From: Savagea serpentis
GTDB taxonomy: Bacteria > Bacillota > Bacilli > Bacillales_A > Planococcaceae
Assembly (NCBI RefSeq): GCF_015351395.1
Contig: NZ_JADKPV010000007.1
Span: 1 to 64,000, forward strand
DNA: 64,000 nucleotides
Direction of reading: 5' to 3'
Part shown: positions 36,319 through 45,860 of the stretch, piece after piece
How positions within the stretch are numbered: the stretch's first letter is position 1
Layout of the letters: every line of letters begins with the position of its first letter
Notes under the pieces: model-generated
Database searches by the model: none
Told to the model about the DNA's origin: nothing
The model's input: the letters and a program-made list of their open reading frames with translations, nothing else
Position numbers and translations under genes: made by a program

Positions 36319-36702
36319 ATGCAAGATATGTTTCCAGATTTTATGGTAAGTGGTACACACTTACACATATTCACATGGGTAGTCGGAATTGTATTATTTT
36401 TAGCAGCATCACAAATGAAAGTCGGATCGAAAGGACGTAAAGTGCTCCATATGATCGCACGACTTTTCTATATTTTAATTTTAATTTCAGGATTTGCTTT
36501 ATTTGCGCAGTATCAATCCGGAAATAATGCGTTATACGGGATTAAATTTGTACTTGGATTAGTGACGATCGGCTTTATGGAAATGGTACTCGTTCGCGCT
36601 GAAAAAGGAAAAGATACAAAGATGTTTTGGATTTTATTCGCGGTCGGTGTACTCGCTACTGTTTTCCTCGGGTTCAAATTACCAGTCGGTATCGCATTTT
36701 AA
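36319..36702 (+). CDS. yisL: YisL-family membrane protein (DUF1516)
   Basis: A 127-residue protein with four membrane helices. The opening contains GTHLHIFTWVVGIVLF, the YisL pattern. Function unknown. ATG 36319 is preferred to GTG 36307, as TGAGGTGAAAG lies eight bases before it. Adjacent to yisK, as in Bacillus. Confidence 0.87.
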   Translation: MQDMFPDFMVSGTHLHIFTWVVGIVLFLAASQMKVGSKGRKVLHMIARLFYILILISGFALFAQYQSGNNALYGIKFVLGLVTIGFMEMVLVRAEKGKDTKMFWILFAVGVLATVFLGFKLPVGIAF

Positions 36703-36723
36703 ACATAGTTTTTAAAAAGATGA

Positions 36724-36752
36724 GGCTGTATTGTGAAATACAGTCTTTTTTT
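36724..36752 (+). terminator. Terminator of yisL
   Basis: Stem GGCTGTATT/AATACAGTC with one G-T pair and seven T. Confidence 0.88.
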
Positions 36753-36836
36753 ATGGGAAAAAACATAGAAACGATGGTTTCAAAATAATGAATTTGTTAA
36801 ACTTATGAAGAGATAGTGAAGATAGGAGGAACCATT

Positions 36837-38255
36837 TTGCACAAAATGAAAATAGCGATGCTGACATTCGTTTTCGTCTTAACGTTTGGCAGTTTTCCGA
36901 TACATGCTTTGGCGATGAGTCCGGAGGAGCAAAGTATTTATGATTTGAATGTAGACCGTTTTAATAACGGAACACGCGATAATGACAAAGATGTGGACTT
37001 AAATGATCCATCTGCGTATTACGGTGGCGACTTTGTCGGCGTGAAAGAGCGTTTAAATCATATTAAAGAAATGAAATTTACGACCGTCATTCTCGGGAAT
37101 GTTTGGAAATCATCTAACTTTTTAGGTGAAAATACGACATCTTATATCGAAGTAAATGAACATTATGGCACTCAAGAAGAGTTAATTAGTTTAGTAGCAA
37201 AAATGCAAGATGAAAAATTAATGGCCGTAGCCGACTTTCCAATCGATCAATTAGGTGACGCTCATCCGATACGCAAAGCGCATGAAACGTCAGCAGACGG
37301 CCAGTGGACAATTGTAGATGAGACACTCGTCTCAACAATGGCTAAAGAAATTGTAGCATCCATCGATAAGTATGGTTGGGACGGGATTCGTTTAACGAAT
37401 ACTCAAAATTGGGATGCAGCATCACTGGAGTCTCTCATTGATCTTATTAAAAAAGAAGCAGATAAGTTAATTGTTATGACACTTGAACAAACAGAAGCGA
37501 ACAATGTAGACATATTTCATAATGAGTCGTTGATGCAAACATTCCATGATACATTTATTCAATTCAATAGTGGTGTGACATTGTATGAACAAATGCAAAA
37601 TATCGATCGTCGTACACAATTGCAAGTAGACCGTATTGATCAGCTGCGCATGACGTATGAAATGGTGGAATTACGTATGTTCCCACCAACACGTTGGAAA
37701 ACAGCTTTAACTGCTCTATTCATGCTCCCAGGCGTTCCTACAGTTACTTACGGATCAGAGATTGCCATGAATGGTGAGACAGTTGAAGAAGGCTTACAAA
37801 TGATGAATTTCAAAACAGAAATGGAATTAAAAGATTATATCGGAAATTTAAACACATTGCGTCAAGAATCTGAAACGATTCGCAATGGAGAATTTGAATT
37901 ACTTCACAATGAAGATGATTTCACAGTGTTTGCCCGTTATTCAGAAGATGAACATTGGATTGTCGTTATAAACAATAGTGACGACACGAAAAAATTCAGC
38001 ATTCCGAAAGAGCGTTTTGGAGAAGATAAAGTAAAATTACGTGGCGTTTTAAATCAAGATTTAATTCGCTTAACGAAAGATGATCAATACAATATTATTC
38101 AAGATCGTGAACGTGTGGAAGTGTATTATGTAGAAGAGGATAAAGGATACAATATCCCTTATTTAATCGCATCGATTATGGTGTATGCGGCGTTTATTTT
38201 ATTTTTATATGTCGTATTGAAAAATAGTCGAAAAAAACGCGCGGCAAATTCATAA
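36837..38255 (+). CDS. Membrane-anchored GH13 (alpha-amylase-fold) protein with lost catalytic residues
   Basis: About 472 residues: signal peptide (1-27), an amylase-like barrel, a beta C-domain, and a C-terminal membrane helix (about 440-463) with a basic tail, so the protein is anchored outside the cell. HYGTQEELISLVAKM and FMLPGVPTVTYGSEIAMNG are clear GH13 landmarks. Region II, normally GFRxDxxxH, reads GIRLTNTQNW: the nucleophile Asp is Thr and the His is gone. Region I lacks NH, and no NHD motif precedes the barrel's last strand. It is probably not a glycosidase. TTG start follows AGGAGG by seven bases. Confidence 0.8.
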   Translation: MHKMKIAMLTFVFVLTFGSFPIHALAMSPEEQSIYDLNVDRFNNGTRDNDKDVDLNDPSAYYGGDFVGVKERLNHIKEMKFTTVILGNVWKSSNFLGENTTSYIEVNEHYGTQEELISLVAKMQDEKLMAVADFPIDQLGDAHPIRKAHETSADGQWTIVDETLVSTMAKEIVASIDKYGWDGIRLTNTQNWDAASLESLIDLIKKEADKLIVMTLEQTEANNVDIFHNESLMQTFHDTFIQFNSGVTLYEQMQNIDRRTQLQVDRIDQLRMTYEMVELRMFPPTRWKTALTALFMLPGVPTVTYGSEIAMNGETVEEGLQMMNFKTEMELKDYIGNLNTLRQESETIRNGEFELLHNEDDFTVFARYSEDEHWIVVINNSDDTKKFSIPKERFGEDKVKLRGVLNQDLIRLTKDDQYNIIQDRERVEVYYVEEDKGYNIPYLIASIMVYAAFILFLYVVLKNSRKKRAANS

Positions 38256-38310
38256 GAAATAAGAGAGGGGGAGCCTAACAGGCAATCTCCTCTTTTTGCT
38301 TTATGAAGAT

Positions 38311-38340
38311 AAAAAAGGATGGCCTCAGCCATCCTTTTTT
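38311..38340. terminator. Bidirectional terminator
   Basis: Perfect 13-base stem AAAAAAGGATGGC/GCCATCCTTTTTT with loop CTCA, shared by the GH13 gene and the convergent binding-protein gene. A second weaker G/C-rich hairpin with T-run lies just upstream near 38262-38297. Confidence 0.92.
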
Positions 38341-38354
38341 ATCGATACCTATTA

Positions 38355-39965
38355 TTACTCTACGAATTGAACGTTTTGTAATTTATAGACACCGCTTGTA
38401 TCAATATCGAAGCCTTTAATTTTATTGCTGATGCCAAGTAAGTACTCTTGGTGATGAATAAAGATCATCGGAGCATCCTCAACGATTAATTGTTGTGCTT
38501 CTTTATAAATTTCATTACGTTTTTCTTGGTCTGCTTCACGACGACCTTCGTCTAATAAAGCATCCACTTTGTCGTTTTTGTAGAATGTACGGTTACCTGA
38601 TTCACCAAACTGTGAAGAATGGAAGAGTGGGTATAAACCGTAGTCAGCATCTCCAGGAGGGTTGCTCCATCCGAGGATGAACATATCGTGCTCACCAGCT
38701 GATGTTTTCGCGAGGTACGCACCCCATTCGAGTTGTTCGATTTCAACATCGATGTTTACTTCTTTTAAAACGTGCTGGAGCATAATTGCAGTGTCCGTAC
38801 GTTGGTCACTGTCATTTGTCCAAATCGTCGTTTTGAATCCGTCTGCATATCCTGCATCAGCGAGCAATTGCTTCGCTTTTTCAACATCTTTTTCAATCAA
38901 TGGTAAATCGTCATTATGTCCGAAAATACCTGGTGCGATCGGACCGCGTGCTTCAATACCGAAACCTTCATAAATCCCGTCGATAATTTCTTGACGGTCT
39001 ACTAACATAGAGATTGCTTGACGAACACGAGCATCGTCAAATGGTGCTTTCTGTGTGTTGAATCCAATGTATGAAAGACTTGAAGATGGTTTTTGGAATA
39101 CTTTACCGAAGTCGCTATTGTTAATTGAGCTCACTTCGACTGGTTGAACAGGATCTGTAATTTGTACGAATCCACGTTCTAAGTCAGCGTTACGTGTTGC
39201 GCTTTCTGGGCTCACTTGGAAAGTGACTGTGTCAACATGTGGTTTGTCTCCCCAGTAGTCGTCATTACGAACGAGTTTAATTTTGTCGTCTGGATTCCAG
39301 CTTTCGAATTTGAAGAAACCTGTTCCAACTGGTTTTTGGTTAATGATTGTTCCTGCTAATTTACCATCTTTCATCGCCGCTAAGTCTTCTTCGATGACAG
39401 CTGGTGAAACGATGCCACCACCGTTATGTGAAAGGTGGGCGAGCAATGGTGCGAATGGATATTCCGTTTTAATTTGAACCGTATAATCATCAATGACTGT
39501 AACGTCTGTCACCATTTCATATAAGAATAAACGTGGTGATGCAACGTCAGGATTTAAAATACGCTCTAAGTTTGCTTTAACAGCCTCTGCGTTAAAGTCC
39601 GTACCGTCATGGAATTTGACGCCTTCGCGCAGTTTAAATTCCCATGTTAATTCGTCTATCGCTTCCCATGATTCTGCTAATCCTGGTTCAAGCTCATTAT
39701 CGTCATTACGTGTGACGAGTGTTTCGTAAATGTTTGCTTGTACGACTGAAGAAGGTGAATCGTTTGATCCTGCTGGGTCAAGTGATTGCGCATCTGAAAG
39801 AACCGCAATAACGAGATCGCCACCTTCTACTGCTTTCTTATCTGTTGATTCATCAGATTTGTCTGAAGAATCATTTGAATCTTTGTCACTACCGCCAGCA
39901 CATGCTGCTAAAACGACAGACAATAGCCCAACGAGAAGTAACATTAAAAAAGAACGTTGTTTCAT
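38355..39965 (-). CDS. Peptide/glutathione-type ABC binding lipoprotein, paralogue 1
   Basis: SBP_bac_5 protein of 536 residues. Signal peptide with lipobox LAAC, lipid Cys22, then a Ser/Asp-rich linker to about 45. The body has EFKLREGVKFHDGTDFNAEAV and GTGFFKFESWNPDD, typical of the OppA/DppA/GsiB group; the nearest pattern I know is glutathione-binding GsiB-like. Substrate cannot be fixed. Very similar to paralogue 2, including its promoter. Presumably feeds the OppCBDF system at 44-48 kb. Ribosome binding site AGAGGAGG. Confidence 0.9.
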   Translation of the reverse strand: MKQRSFLMLLLVGLLSVVLAACAGGSDKDSNDSSDKSDESTDKKAVEGGDLVIAVLSDAQSLDPAGSNDSPSSVVQANIYETLVTRNDDNELEPGLAESWEAIDELTWEFKLREGVKFHDGTDFNAEAVKANLERILNPDVASPRLFLYEMVTDVTVIDDYTVQIKTEYPFAPLLAHLSHNGGGIVSPAVIEEDLAAMKDGKLAGTIINQKPVGTGFFKFESWNPDDKIKLVRNDDYWGDKPHVDTVTFQVSPESATRNADLERGFVQITDPVQPVEVSSINNSDFGKVFQKPSSSLSYIGFNTQKAPFDDARVRQAISMLVDRQEIIDGIYEGFGIEARGPIAPGIFGHNDDLPLIEKDVEKAKQLLADAGYADGFKTTIWTNDSDQRTDTAIMLQHVLKEVNIDVEIEQLEWGAYLAKTSAGEHDMFILGWSNPPGDADYGLYPLFHSSQFGESGNRTFYKNDKVDALLDEGRREADQEKRNEIYKEAQQLIVEDAPMIFIHHQEYLLGISNKIKGFDIDTSGVYKLQNVQFVE

Positions 39966-40000
39966 AATTAAAAGCCTCCTCTTATTTCAAATGTAAAGAA

Positions 40001-40031
40001 ATTGTAACATAGTAATAATATTCAGACAACA
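40001..40031 (-). promoter_or_regulatory. Promoter of binding-protein gene 1 with CodY-like box
   Basis: Minus-strand TTGTCT, 17 bases, TACAAT. The -35 overlaps AATATTCAGACAACA (40017-40031), which matches the CodY consensus AATTTTCWGAAAATT at 11 of 15 positions. The 305-base gap 39966-40270 holds this, the terminator at 40233, and no gene. Confidence 0.55.
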
Positions 40032-40232
40032 CTGAAATTAGAAAACAATCTATGTTCTACTATTCAGTATATTTCAAATAGTTAAACGCTTTCATTGAAA
40101 ATGAATGATTCATCATAATACTTATGTTTATAAAATAATTCAAAGATAGGAAAGTAATAAAAAACATAAAATAATACATTTGAATATCGTACAAGTGATA
40201 AAAAGAGAAAAATCCCTTCTATTATAATGTAT

Positions 40233-40271
40233 AAAAAAGCACCCTTCGCCTAGAGGCAAAGGGTGTTTTTT
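40233..40271 (-). terminator. Terminator of binding-protein gene 2
   Basis: CACCCTTcGCC/GGCaAAGGGTG stem with A-run to the left and T-run to the right; minus-strand use is expected. Confidence 0.85.
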
Positions 40272-41863
40272 TATTCAACGAATTGAACATTTTGTAAGTT
40301 ATAAATACCGCTTGTATCCATATCAAATCCAATAATGTCATTGCTGAGACCTACTAAGTATTCTTGGTGATGAACGAAAATAAGTGGTGCATCGTCAATG
40401 AGAATTTCTTGAATTTCTTTATAGATTGCTAGGCGCTTTTCAGGATCTGCTTCACGACGGCCTTCGTCTAATAAAGCATCGACATCAGGATTGTTGTAGA
40501 ATGAACGGTTTCCTGCGTCTCCGTGTTGTGCTGAGTTAAAGAGGGCATACAATCCGTAGTCAGCATCTCCAGGAGGGTTGCTCCATCCGTGGATGAACAT
40601 GTCGTGTTCACCAGCTGCTGTTTTCGCGAGGTACGCACCCCATTCAAGTTGTTCGATGTCAACATCGATATTGACTTCTTTCAATGCGTGTTGGAGCATA
40701 ATTGCTGTGTCTGTACGTTGGTCACTATCGTTTGTCCAAATTGTCGTTTTGAATCCGTCTGCATAACCTGCTTCAGCGAGTAATTCTTTCGCTTTTTCAA
40801 CGTCATATTCAATCGGCTCTAATGAATCATCATAACCGAAAATACCAGGTGCGAGTGGTCCAACTGCTGGAATACCGAAACCTTCATAAATTCCGTCGAT
40901 AATTTCTGCACGGTTCACCATCATAGTGATCGCTTGGCGTACACGTTTATCGTCGAATGGTTTTTTGTTCATGTTAAATCCGATGTATGAAAGACCAGAT
41001 GATGGTTTTTGGAATACTGAACCGAAGTTGCTTTCGTTAATTGAGTTTACTTCAATCGGTTGAACAGGATCTGCGATTTGTACGAACCCACGTTCTAAGT
41101 CAGCATTACGTGTCGCACTTTCTGGGCTCACTTGGAAAGTAACTGTGTCGACATGTGGTTTGTCTCCCCAGTAGTCTTCGTTGCGAACGAGTTTAATGCG
41201 GTCATCTGGCGTCCAGCTCTCGAAAGTAAAGAAGCCAGTACCGATTGGTTTTTCGTTAATGATTGTACCTGCAATTTTACCTGCTTTCATCGCTTCGTAG
41301 TCTTCTGCGATAACAGCTGGTGATACCATTCCACTACCTGTATGTGAAAGGTGAGCGAGCAATGGTGAGAATGGATATTCTGTTTTGATTTGTACGGTAT
41401 GCTCATCAATCACTGTAATTTCGTCAATCATTTGGAATAAGAAATAACGTGGTGATGCAACTTCCGGGTCTAAAATACGCTCTAAGTTTACTTTAACAGC
41501 CTCTGCGTTAAAGTCCGTTCCGTCATGGAATTTGACGCCTTCGCGCAGTTTAAATTCCCATGTTAATTCGTCTACCGCTTCCCAAGACTCTGCAAGGCTT
41601 GGCGCTAATTCGTTATCGCTGTTGCGAACGATTAAACGCTCAAAAATATTTGCTTGTACTGCTGATGAAGATGCGTCATTCGTGCTTGCTGGGTCGAGTG
41701 ATTGTGCATCTGATAAGACTGCAACGACTAAGTCGCCACCTTCTACTGGTGTGCGATCTGCTGGATTTTTAGCGCTTTCATTATTGCCGCCACCAGAACA
41801 TGCTGCAAGGACAACAGTCATGAGGGCAAACATAAGTAATGTTAAAAAAGAACGTTGTTTCAT
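40271..41863 (-). CDS. Peptide/glutathione-type ABC binding lipoprotein, paralogue 2
   Basis: 530-residue SBP_bac_5 lipoprotein, lipid Cys22 in LAAC, short Asn/Ser linker. The first residues MKQRSF and large blocks match paralogue 1 almost without change (for example PDDRIKLVRNEDYWGDKPHV against its counterpart), while parts of the middle differ, including EPIEYDVEKAKEL. It has its own promoter and terminator, so the three genes can be expressed separately. Substrate unknown. Confidence 0.9.
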   Translation of the reverse strand: MKQRSFLTLLMFALMTVVLAACSGGGNNESAKNPADRTPVEGGDLVVAVLSDAQSLDPASTNDASSSAVQANIFERLIVRNSDNELAPSLAESWEAVDELTWEFKLREGVKFHDGTDFNAEAVKVNLERILDPEVASPRYFLFQMIDEITVIDEHTVQIKTEYPFSPLLAHLSHTGSGMVSPAVIAEDYEAMKAGKIAGTIINEKPIGTGFFTFESWTPDDRIKLVRNEDYWGDKPHVDTVTFQVSPESATRNADLERGFVQIADPVQPIEVNSINESNFGSVFQKPSSGLSYIGFNMNKKPFDDKRVRQAITMMVNRAEIIDGIYEGFGIPAVGPLAPGIFGYDDSLEPIEYDVEKAKELLAEAGYADGFKTTIWTNDSDQRTDTAIMLQHALKEVNIDVDIEQLEWGAYLAKTAAGEHDMFIHGWSNPPGDADYGLYALFNSAQHGDAGNRSFYNNPDVDALLDEGRREADPEKRLAIYKEIQEILIDDAPLIFVHHQEYLVGLSNDIIGFDMDTSGIYNLQNVQFVE

Positions 41864-41895
41864 TGATAAGCCTCCAATACTTTAAATGTAAAGCG

Positions 41896-41926
41896 ATTGT
41901 AGCATAGTAATATTTTTCAGACAATA
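41896..41926 (-). promoter_or_regulatory. Promoter of binding-protein gene 2 with CodY-like box
   Basis: Minus-strand TTGTCT, 17 bases, TACAAT, the same layout as for paralogue 1. ATTTTTCAGACAATA (41912-41926) matches the CodY consensus at 12 of 15 positions and covers the -35. Confidence 0.55.
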
Positions 41927-42057
41927 TAGAAATAAGAAAACGCTTTAAGTTTAAGTATTCAGTATATTGAGGCTATATTGAACTATTTTTCTATTCTTGA
42001 AAATGAGCTAAAATATTATTGTAATGAAAAGAATAGTCCGACTATTTGGAATAAATA

Positions 42058-42093
42058 AATAAAAAACCACATACGCTTACGTAACGTATGTGG
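42058..42093 (-). terminator. Terminator of binding-protein gene 3
   Basis: Perfect nine-base stem CCACATACG/CGTATGTGG; on the minus strand six T or more follow. Confidence 0.88.
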
Positions 42094-42100
42094 TCCGTTA

Positions 42101-43702
42101 TTATTTGAATTTGACGTCTTTTAACATGTAGTGTCCAGAAGAGTTGATCCAATACCCATCGATGTCATTGCTTACACCAGTTAAGTACGCTTGATGATAA
42201 ACGTAAACCATCGGAGCATCTTCAATCAATACTTTTTGAACTTCTTCGTATAACTCGAGACGTTTCGCTTCGTCAATTTCTTGACGTGCTTCGTCGAGTA
42301 AACGGTCTACTTCAGGATTGTCATAGAATGAACGGTTGCCTGAAGCTCCTTTATTTTTTGAATGGAACAATTGTGTTAAGAAGTAGTCAGCATCTCCGAC
42401 AGGGTTTGAAAGACCGAGGATGAACATTTCATGTTCTCCATTCGCTGTCTTGTCGAGGTACGTACCCCATTCCATCTGTTCAATTTCAACATCGATATTT
42501 ACTTCTTTTAATTTTTGTTGTAATAAAACTGCCGTTTCAACACGTTGTGGATTGTCATTCGTCCAAATTGATGTTTTAAATCCGTCACCTAGTCCAGCTT
42601 CTTCAAGTAATTGTTTCGCTTTTTCTACATCATGTTTAAGTGGCGGATATTTATCTGAATATCCGAATACACTTGGTGCGAGTGGACCTTTAGCTGCTTG
42701 ACCGTAATTATCATAAATACCTTTCAAAATTTCATCTGTATCAATGAGCATTGAAATTGCTTGGCGTACTTTTGGGTTATCGAAAGGTGGCTTTTCAGTA
42801 TTGAAAGCGACGTAAGAAAGTGAGTTGCCGTCTGTAATATCGACTGTTCCTTTCCCTGATGCTTCGATGCCCGCAACTTCACTCGGTTGAACAGGTTCGA
42901 TTAAGTGTGCGTAACCAGTTTCGAGTTCAGCAACGCGTGTACCGCTTTCAGGTACGACTTTAAATGTGATTGTATCGACGTTTGCGCCTTCTTGCCAATA
43001 ATCATCGTTGCGTTCTAAAACGATCGCATCATCTGGATTCCATGATTTGAACTTGAACATACCTGTTCCAATTGGACCTTCAGCTACAACAGCACCAGGT
43101 TGACGACCTGCTTTCATACCTTCGTAATCCGCTTCAATCAATGCTGGGCTGAGCATCACGCCAACTGGGTGGTTTAAGTGTGCAAGTAATGGTGCGAATG
43201 GATATTCTGTAATGATTTGTACAGTGTGATCATCGATAACTTTCACTTCTTCAATCACTTCGAAGAGGAAAGCACGTGGAGCTGCCACTTCTGGATCTAA
43301 AATACGTTCGAAGTTTTTCTTCACAACTTCTGCCGTGAAATCTTCACCGTCGTGGAATTTAACGCCTTCTTGTAATTTGAACTCCCACGTTAAGTCATCG
43401 ATGTTTTCCCAACTCTTCGCGAGGGCTGGAACGATTTCGTCATTTTCATCTTTCGTGACGAGACCTTCTACAACATTGACGAGCACTGCTGCTGTTGGAA
43501 CGTCAGTCGCTGTTTGTGGGTCGAGTGTCGCTGCGTCAGAAAGTACTGCGATGACTAAGTCTCCACCTTCTTTTCCTTCTGATTGTTCTTGTCCTTCTTC
43601 GTTCTCTTTTGCGGGCTTATCATCCGAGCCGCCACTACATGCTGCGAGTACTAACGCGAAAATCGCAAATAGTGTTGTTACCAAAAATTTCTTGTTATGC
43701 AT
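42101..43702 (-). CDS. Peptide/glutathione-type ABC binding lipoprotein, paralogue 3
   Basis: 533-residue SBP_bac_5 lipoprotein, lipid Cys22, with a Glu/Lys-rich linker. Same architecture as the other two but clearly more diverged (LPXX changes such as EGKEGGDLVIAVLSDAATL). It lies next to the divergent oppC operon, so it is the likely original partner of the permease. Ribosome binding site AAAGGAGG. No clear promoter of the kind seen for paralogues 1 and 2 was found. Confidence 0.9.
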   Translation of the reverse strand: MHNKKFLVTTLFAIFALVLAACSGGSDDKPAKENEEGQEQSEGKEGGDLVIAVLSDAATLDPQTATDVPTAAVLVNVVEGLVTKDENDEIVPALAKSWENIDDLTWEFKLQEGVKFHDGEDFTAEVVKKNFERILDPEVAAPRAFLFEVIEEVKVIDDHTVQIITEYPFAPLLAHLNHPVGVMLSPALIEADYEGMKAGRQPGAVVAEGPIGTGMFKFKSWNPDDAIVLERNDDYWQEGANVDTITFKVVPESGTRVAELETGYAHLIEPVQPSEVAGIEASGKGTVDITDGNSLSYVAFNTEKPPFDNPKVRQAISMLIDTDEILKGIYDNYGQAAKGPLAPSVFGYSDKYPPLKHDVEKAKQLLEEAGLGDGFKTSIWTNDNPQRVETAVLLQQKLKEVNIDVEIEQMEWGTYLDKTANGEHEMFILGLSNPVGDADYFLTQLFHSKNKGASGNRSFYDNPEVDRLLDEARQEIDEAKRLELYEEVQKVLIEDAPMVYVYHQAYLTGVSNDIDGYWINSSGHYMLKDVKFK

Positions 43703-43906
43703 ATGAAAACCTCCTTTTCCTGATGCTTTCTAAAGTAACATATAAAAATGATTCTAACAATAGTGAATTGTCTAAATTTTAGATAAAGTACTATATAGAG
43801 AATAATCGGAATAAAAAGAATAGTAGAAAATATATTGATATTGCAATATTCGTATTTACAAACGGGCGGATGTATATTAGCTTAATAAGTAATTGAAAAA
43901 TTTTAA

Positions 43907-43942
43907 ACTTGAATACGTATGCAAATTTATACGTTTTCAAGT
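43907..43942. promoter_or_regulatory. 14-base inverted repeat upstream of oppC
   Basis: ACTTGAATACGTAT and ATACGTTTTCAAGT pair at 13 of 14 positions around an 8-base loop. No T-run follows, so it is not a standard terminator; it could be an operator or leader structure in the 275-base divergent region 43703-43978. Confidence 0.5.
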
Positions 43943-43978
43943 ACACTATTACTTTATTGAGAGATGGGGGGATTTATC

Positions 43979-44881
43979 TTGTCAAAACAGGTGGAGACAG
44001 CTACACCAGCAAAGTACAACCCGAAGCTTGAGTATTATAAAGAGCTTTGGAGACAATTAAGAAAGAACAAGGCAGCAGTCGTCGGTGGAGGATTTATCGT
44101 GTTATTCATTCTCATCTCGATTATCGGGACACCGTGGATTGGGCCGCACGTATTAACGTATGCACCAGATGCAGTAGATATTCCGAACAAATTGCAACCG
44201 CCTTCAGCGGATCACTGGTTTGGAACAGATAACTACGGACGTGATATTTTCACTCGTATTATTTACGGGATGAAGCTCACATTGTTTATCGGATTCACTT
44301 CGGTAGCAATTGGTGGAATTTTCGGAGTTATTTTCGGAGTCGTCGCAGGATATTTCGGAGGATGGGTTGATACAATCATTATGCGTATCATGGACGTTTT
44401 ACTCGCATTCCCTGGAATTTTACTTGCACTTGCAATCGTCAGTGTTCTCGGCGGAAGCATTCAAAATATGATCATCGCCGTATCCATTTATTCAGTCCCA
44501 GCATTTGCGCGGATTGTTCGTGGATCTACTTTATCTGTTCGAAAGCTCGAATATATCGATGCTATGAAAGCGCTTGGAGCGAGTCATACACGAATTATTT
44601 TCAAGCACATTTTACCGAACGTTATGAGTCCAATTATCGTTCAAGCAACGATGCGTATCGCTTCAGCTGTACTTACAGCGAGCGGACTTTCATTCTTAGG
44701 TCTCGGGGTTAAGCCACCGACACCAGAGTGGGGCGCAATGATGAACGAAGGGCGTAACTTTATGCGTGAATCACCACACGTCATCATGTTCCCAGGTATG
44801 ATGATCGTTATTGTCGTATTAGCATTCAACATTTTCGGAGATGGACTTCGAGATGCACTCGATCCAAAAATGAAAAAATAG
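43979..44881 (+). CDS. oppC: Peptide ABC transporter permease OppC-type
   Basis: About 300 residues, six membrane helices, with the N-terminal OppC_N segment and ADHWFGTDNYGRDIFTRIIYG, the OppC/DppC hallmark. The EAA loop is AMKALGASHTRIIFKHILPN. TTG 43979 lies eight bases after a GGGGGG site; ATG 43964 is less well spaced. First gene of oppC-oppB-oppD-oppF, with C before B, opposite to the usual order. Confidence 0.92.
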   Translation: MSKQVETATPAKYNPKLEYYKELWRQLRKNKAAVVGGGFIVLFILISIIGTPWIGPHVLTYAPDAVDIPNKLQPPSADHWFGTDNYGRDIFTRIIYGMKLTLFIGFTSVAIGGIFGVIFGVVAGYFGGWVDTIIMRIMDVLLAFPGILLALAIVSVLGGSIQNMIIAVSIYSVPAFARIVRGSTLSVRKLEYIDAMKALGASHTRIIFKHILPNVMSPIIVQATMRIASAVLTASGLSFLGLGVKPPTPEWGAMMNEGRNFMRESPHVIMFPGMMIVIVVLAFNIFGDGLRDALDPKMKK

Positions 44882-44896
44882 GAAGGGGGAAGCGAT

Positions 44897-45838
44897 TTGA
44901 CAAAGTATATTGTACGTAGATTATTGCAAATGATACCAGTGTTAATCGGGGTTTCGATCCTCGTCTTCTCACTCATGCATTTGATTCCGGGTAACGCCGC
45001 TCAAATTATGGCTGGAGAAGGGGCGTCCCCTGAAACGATTAAACAGTTAGAAGAAAAGCTCGGATTGAATGACCCACTCGTCGTCCAATACGGAAAATAT
45101 ATGTCGCGTGTCGTTCAAGGTGATCTTGGCGATTCGATTCGTAACGGTCGTCCCGTTATTGAAGAAATTAAAACACGCTTTTGGGTAACAGCAGAATTAG
45201 CCATTTATTCAACAATTTTAGCCGTATTTATCGGACTGATCGCGGGGATTGTTTCCGCTGTCCGGCACTATACATGGGCGGACGTCAGTATTATGATTGT
45301 CGCGCTATTCGGACTTTCGATGCCGAACTTCTGGCTCGGACTCGTCCTCATTCAATGGTTTGCAGTCGGTGGCGACTGGTTACCAGAAATTTTAAAAATG
45401 CGTCCTTCTGGATGGGGTGAAAGTTGGAGGCAAGTCGTCTTGCCAGTTATCGCACTCGGTACAGGTGGAGCGGCAATTATCGCTCGTATGACACGTTCGT
45501 CAATGTTGGAAGTAATCGGGCAAGATTACATCCGTACAGCGCGTGCGAAAGGTGTTAGTGAACGAGTTGTTATTTACCGTCACGCATTGAAAAACGCCTT
45601 AATTCCAGTTATTACCGTTGTCGGTTTAGAGTTCGGTGCTTTCTTAGGTGGCGCCGTTATTACTGAGACTATTTTCGCTATTAACGGTATGGGTCGATTA
45701 ACGATTCAAGCGATTCAACAACGTGATTTCCCAGTCGTTCAAGGGACAGTTCTCGTCTTATCGATGTTGTTCGTATTCGTTAACTTAATCGTCGATGTTT
45801 CTTACAGATTCTTGAACAAACGTATAGACTTGAACTAA
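44897..45838 (+). CDS. oppB: Peptide ABC transporter permease OppB-type
   Basis: 313 residues, six helices. [19 protein letters not shown] is the OppB/DppB opening; the EAA loop is [24 protein letters not shown] start after GGAAGGGGGAA, 15 bases past oppC. Pairs with OppC to form the channel. Confidence 0.93.
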   Translation: MTKYIVRRLLQMIPVLIGVSILVFSLMHLIPGNAAQIMAGEGASPETIKQLEEKLGLNDPLVVQYGKYMSRVVQGDLGDSIRNGRPVIEEIKTRFWVTAELAIYSTILAVFIGLIAGIVSAVRHYTWADVSIMIVALFGLSMPNFWLGLVLIQWFAVGGDWLPEILKMRPSGWGESWRQVVLPVIALGTGGAAIIARMTRSSMLEVIGQDYIRTARAKGVSERVVIYRHALKNALIPVITVVGLEFGAFLGGAVITETIFAINGMGRLTIQAIQQRDFPVVQGTVLVLSMLFVFVNLIVDVSYRFLNKRIDLN

Positions 45839-45860
45839 GAAGTGAGGAGGAAAAGCTATT

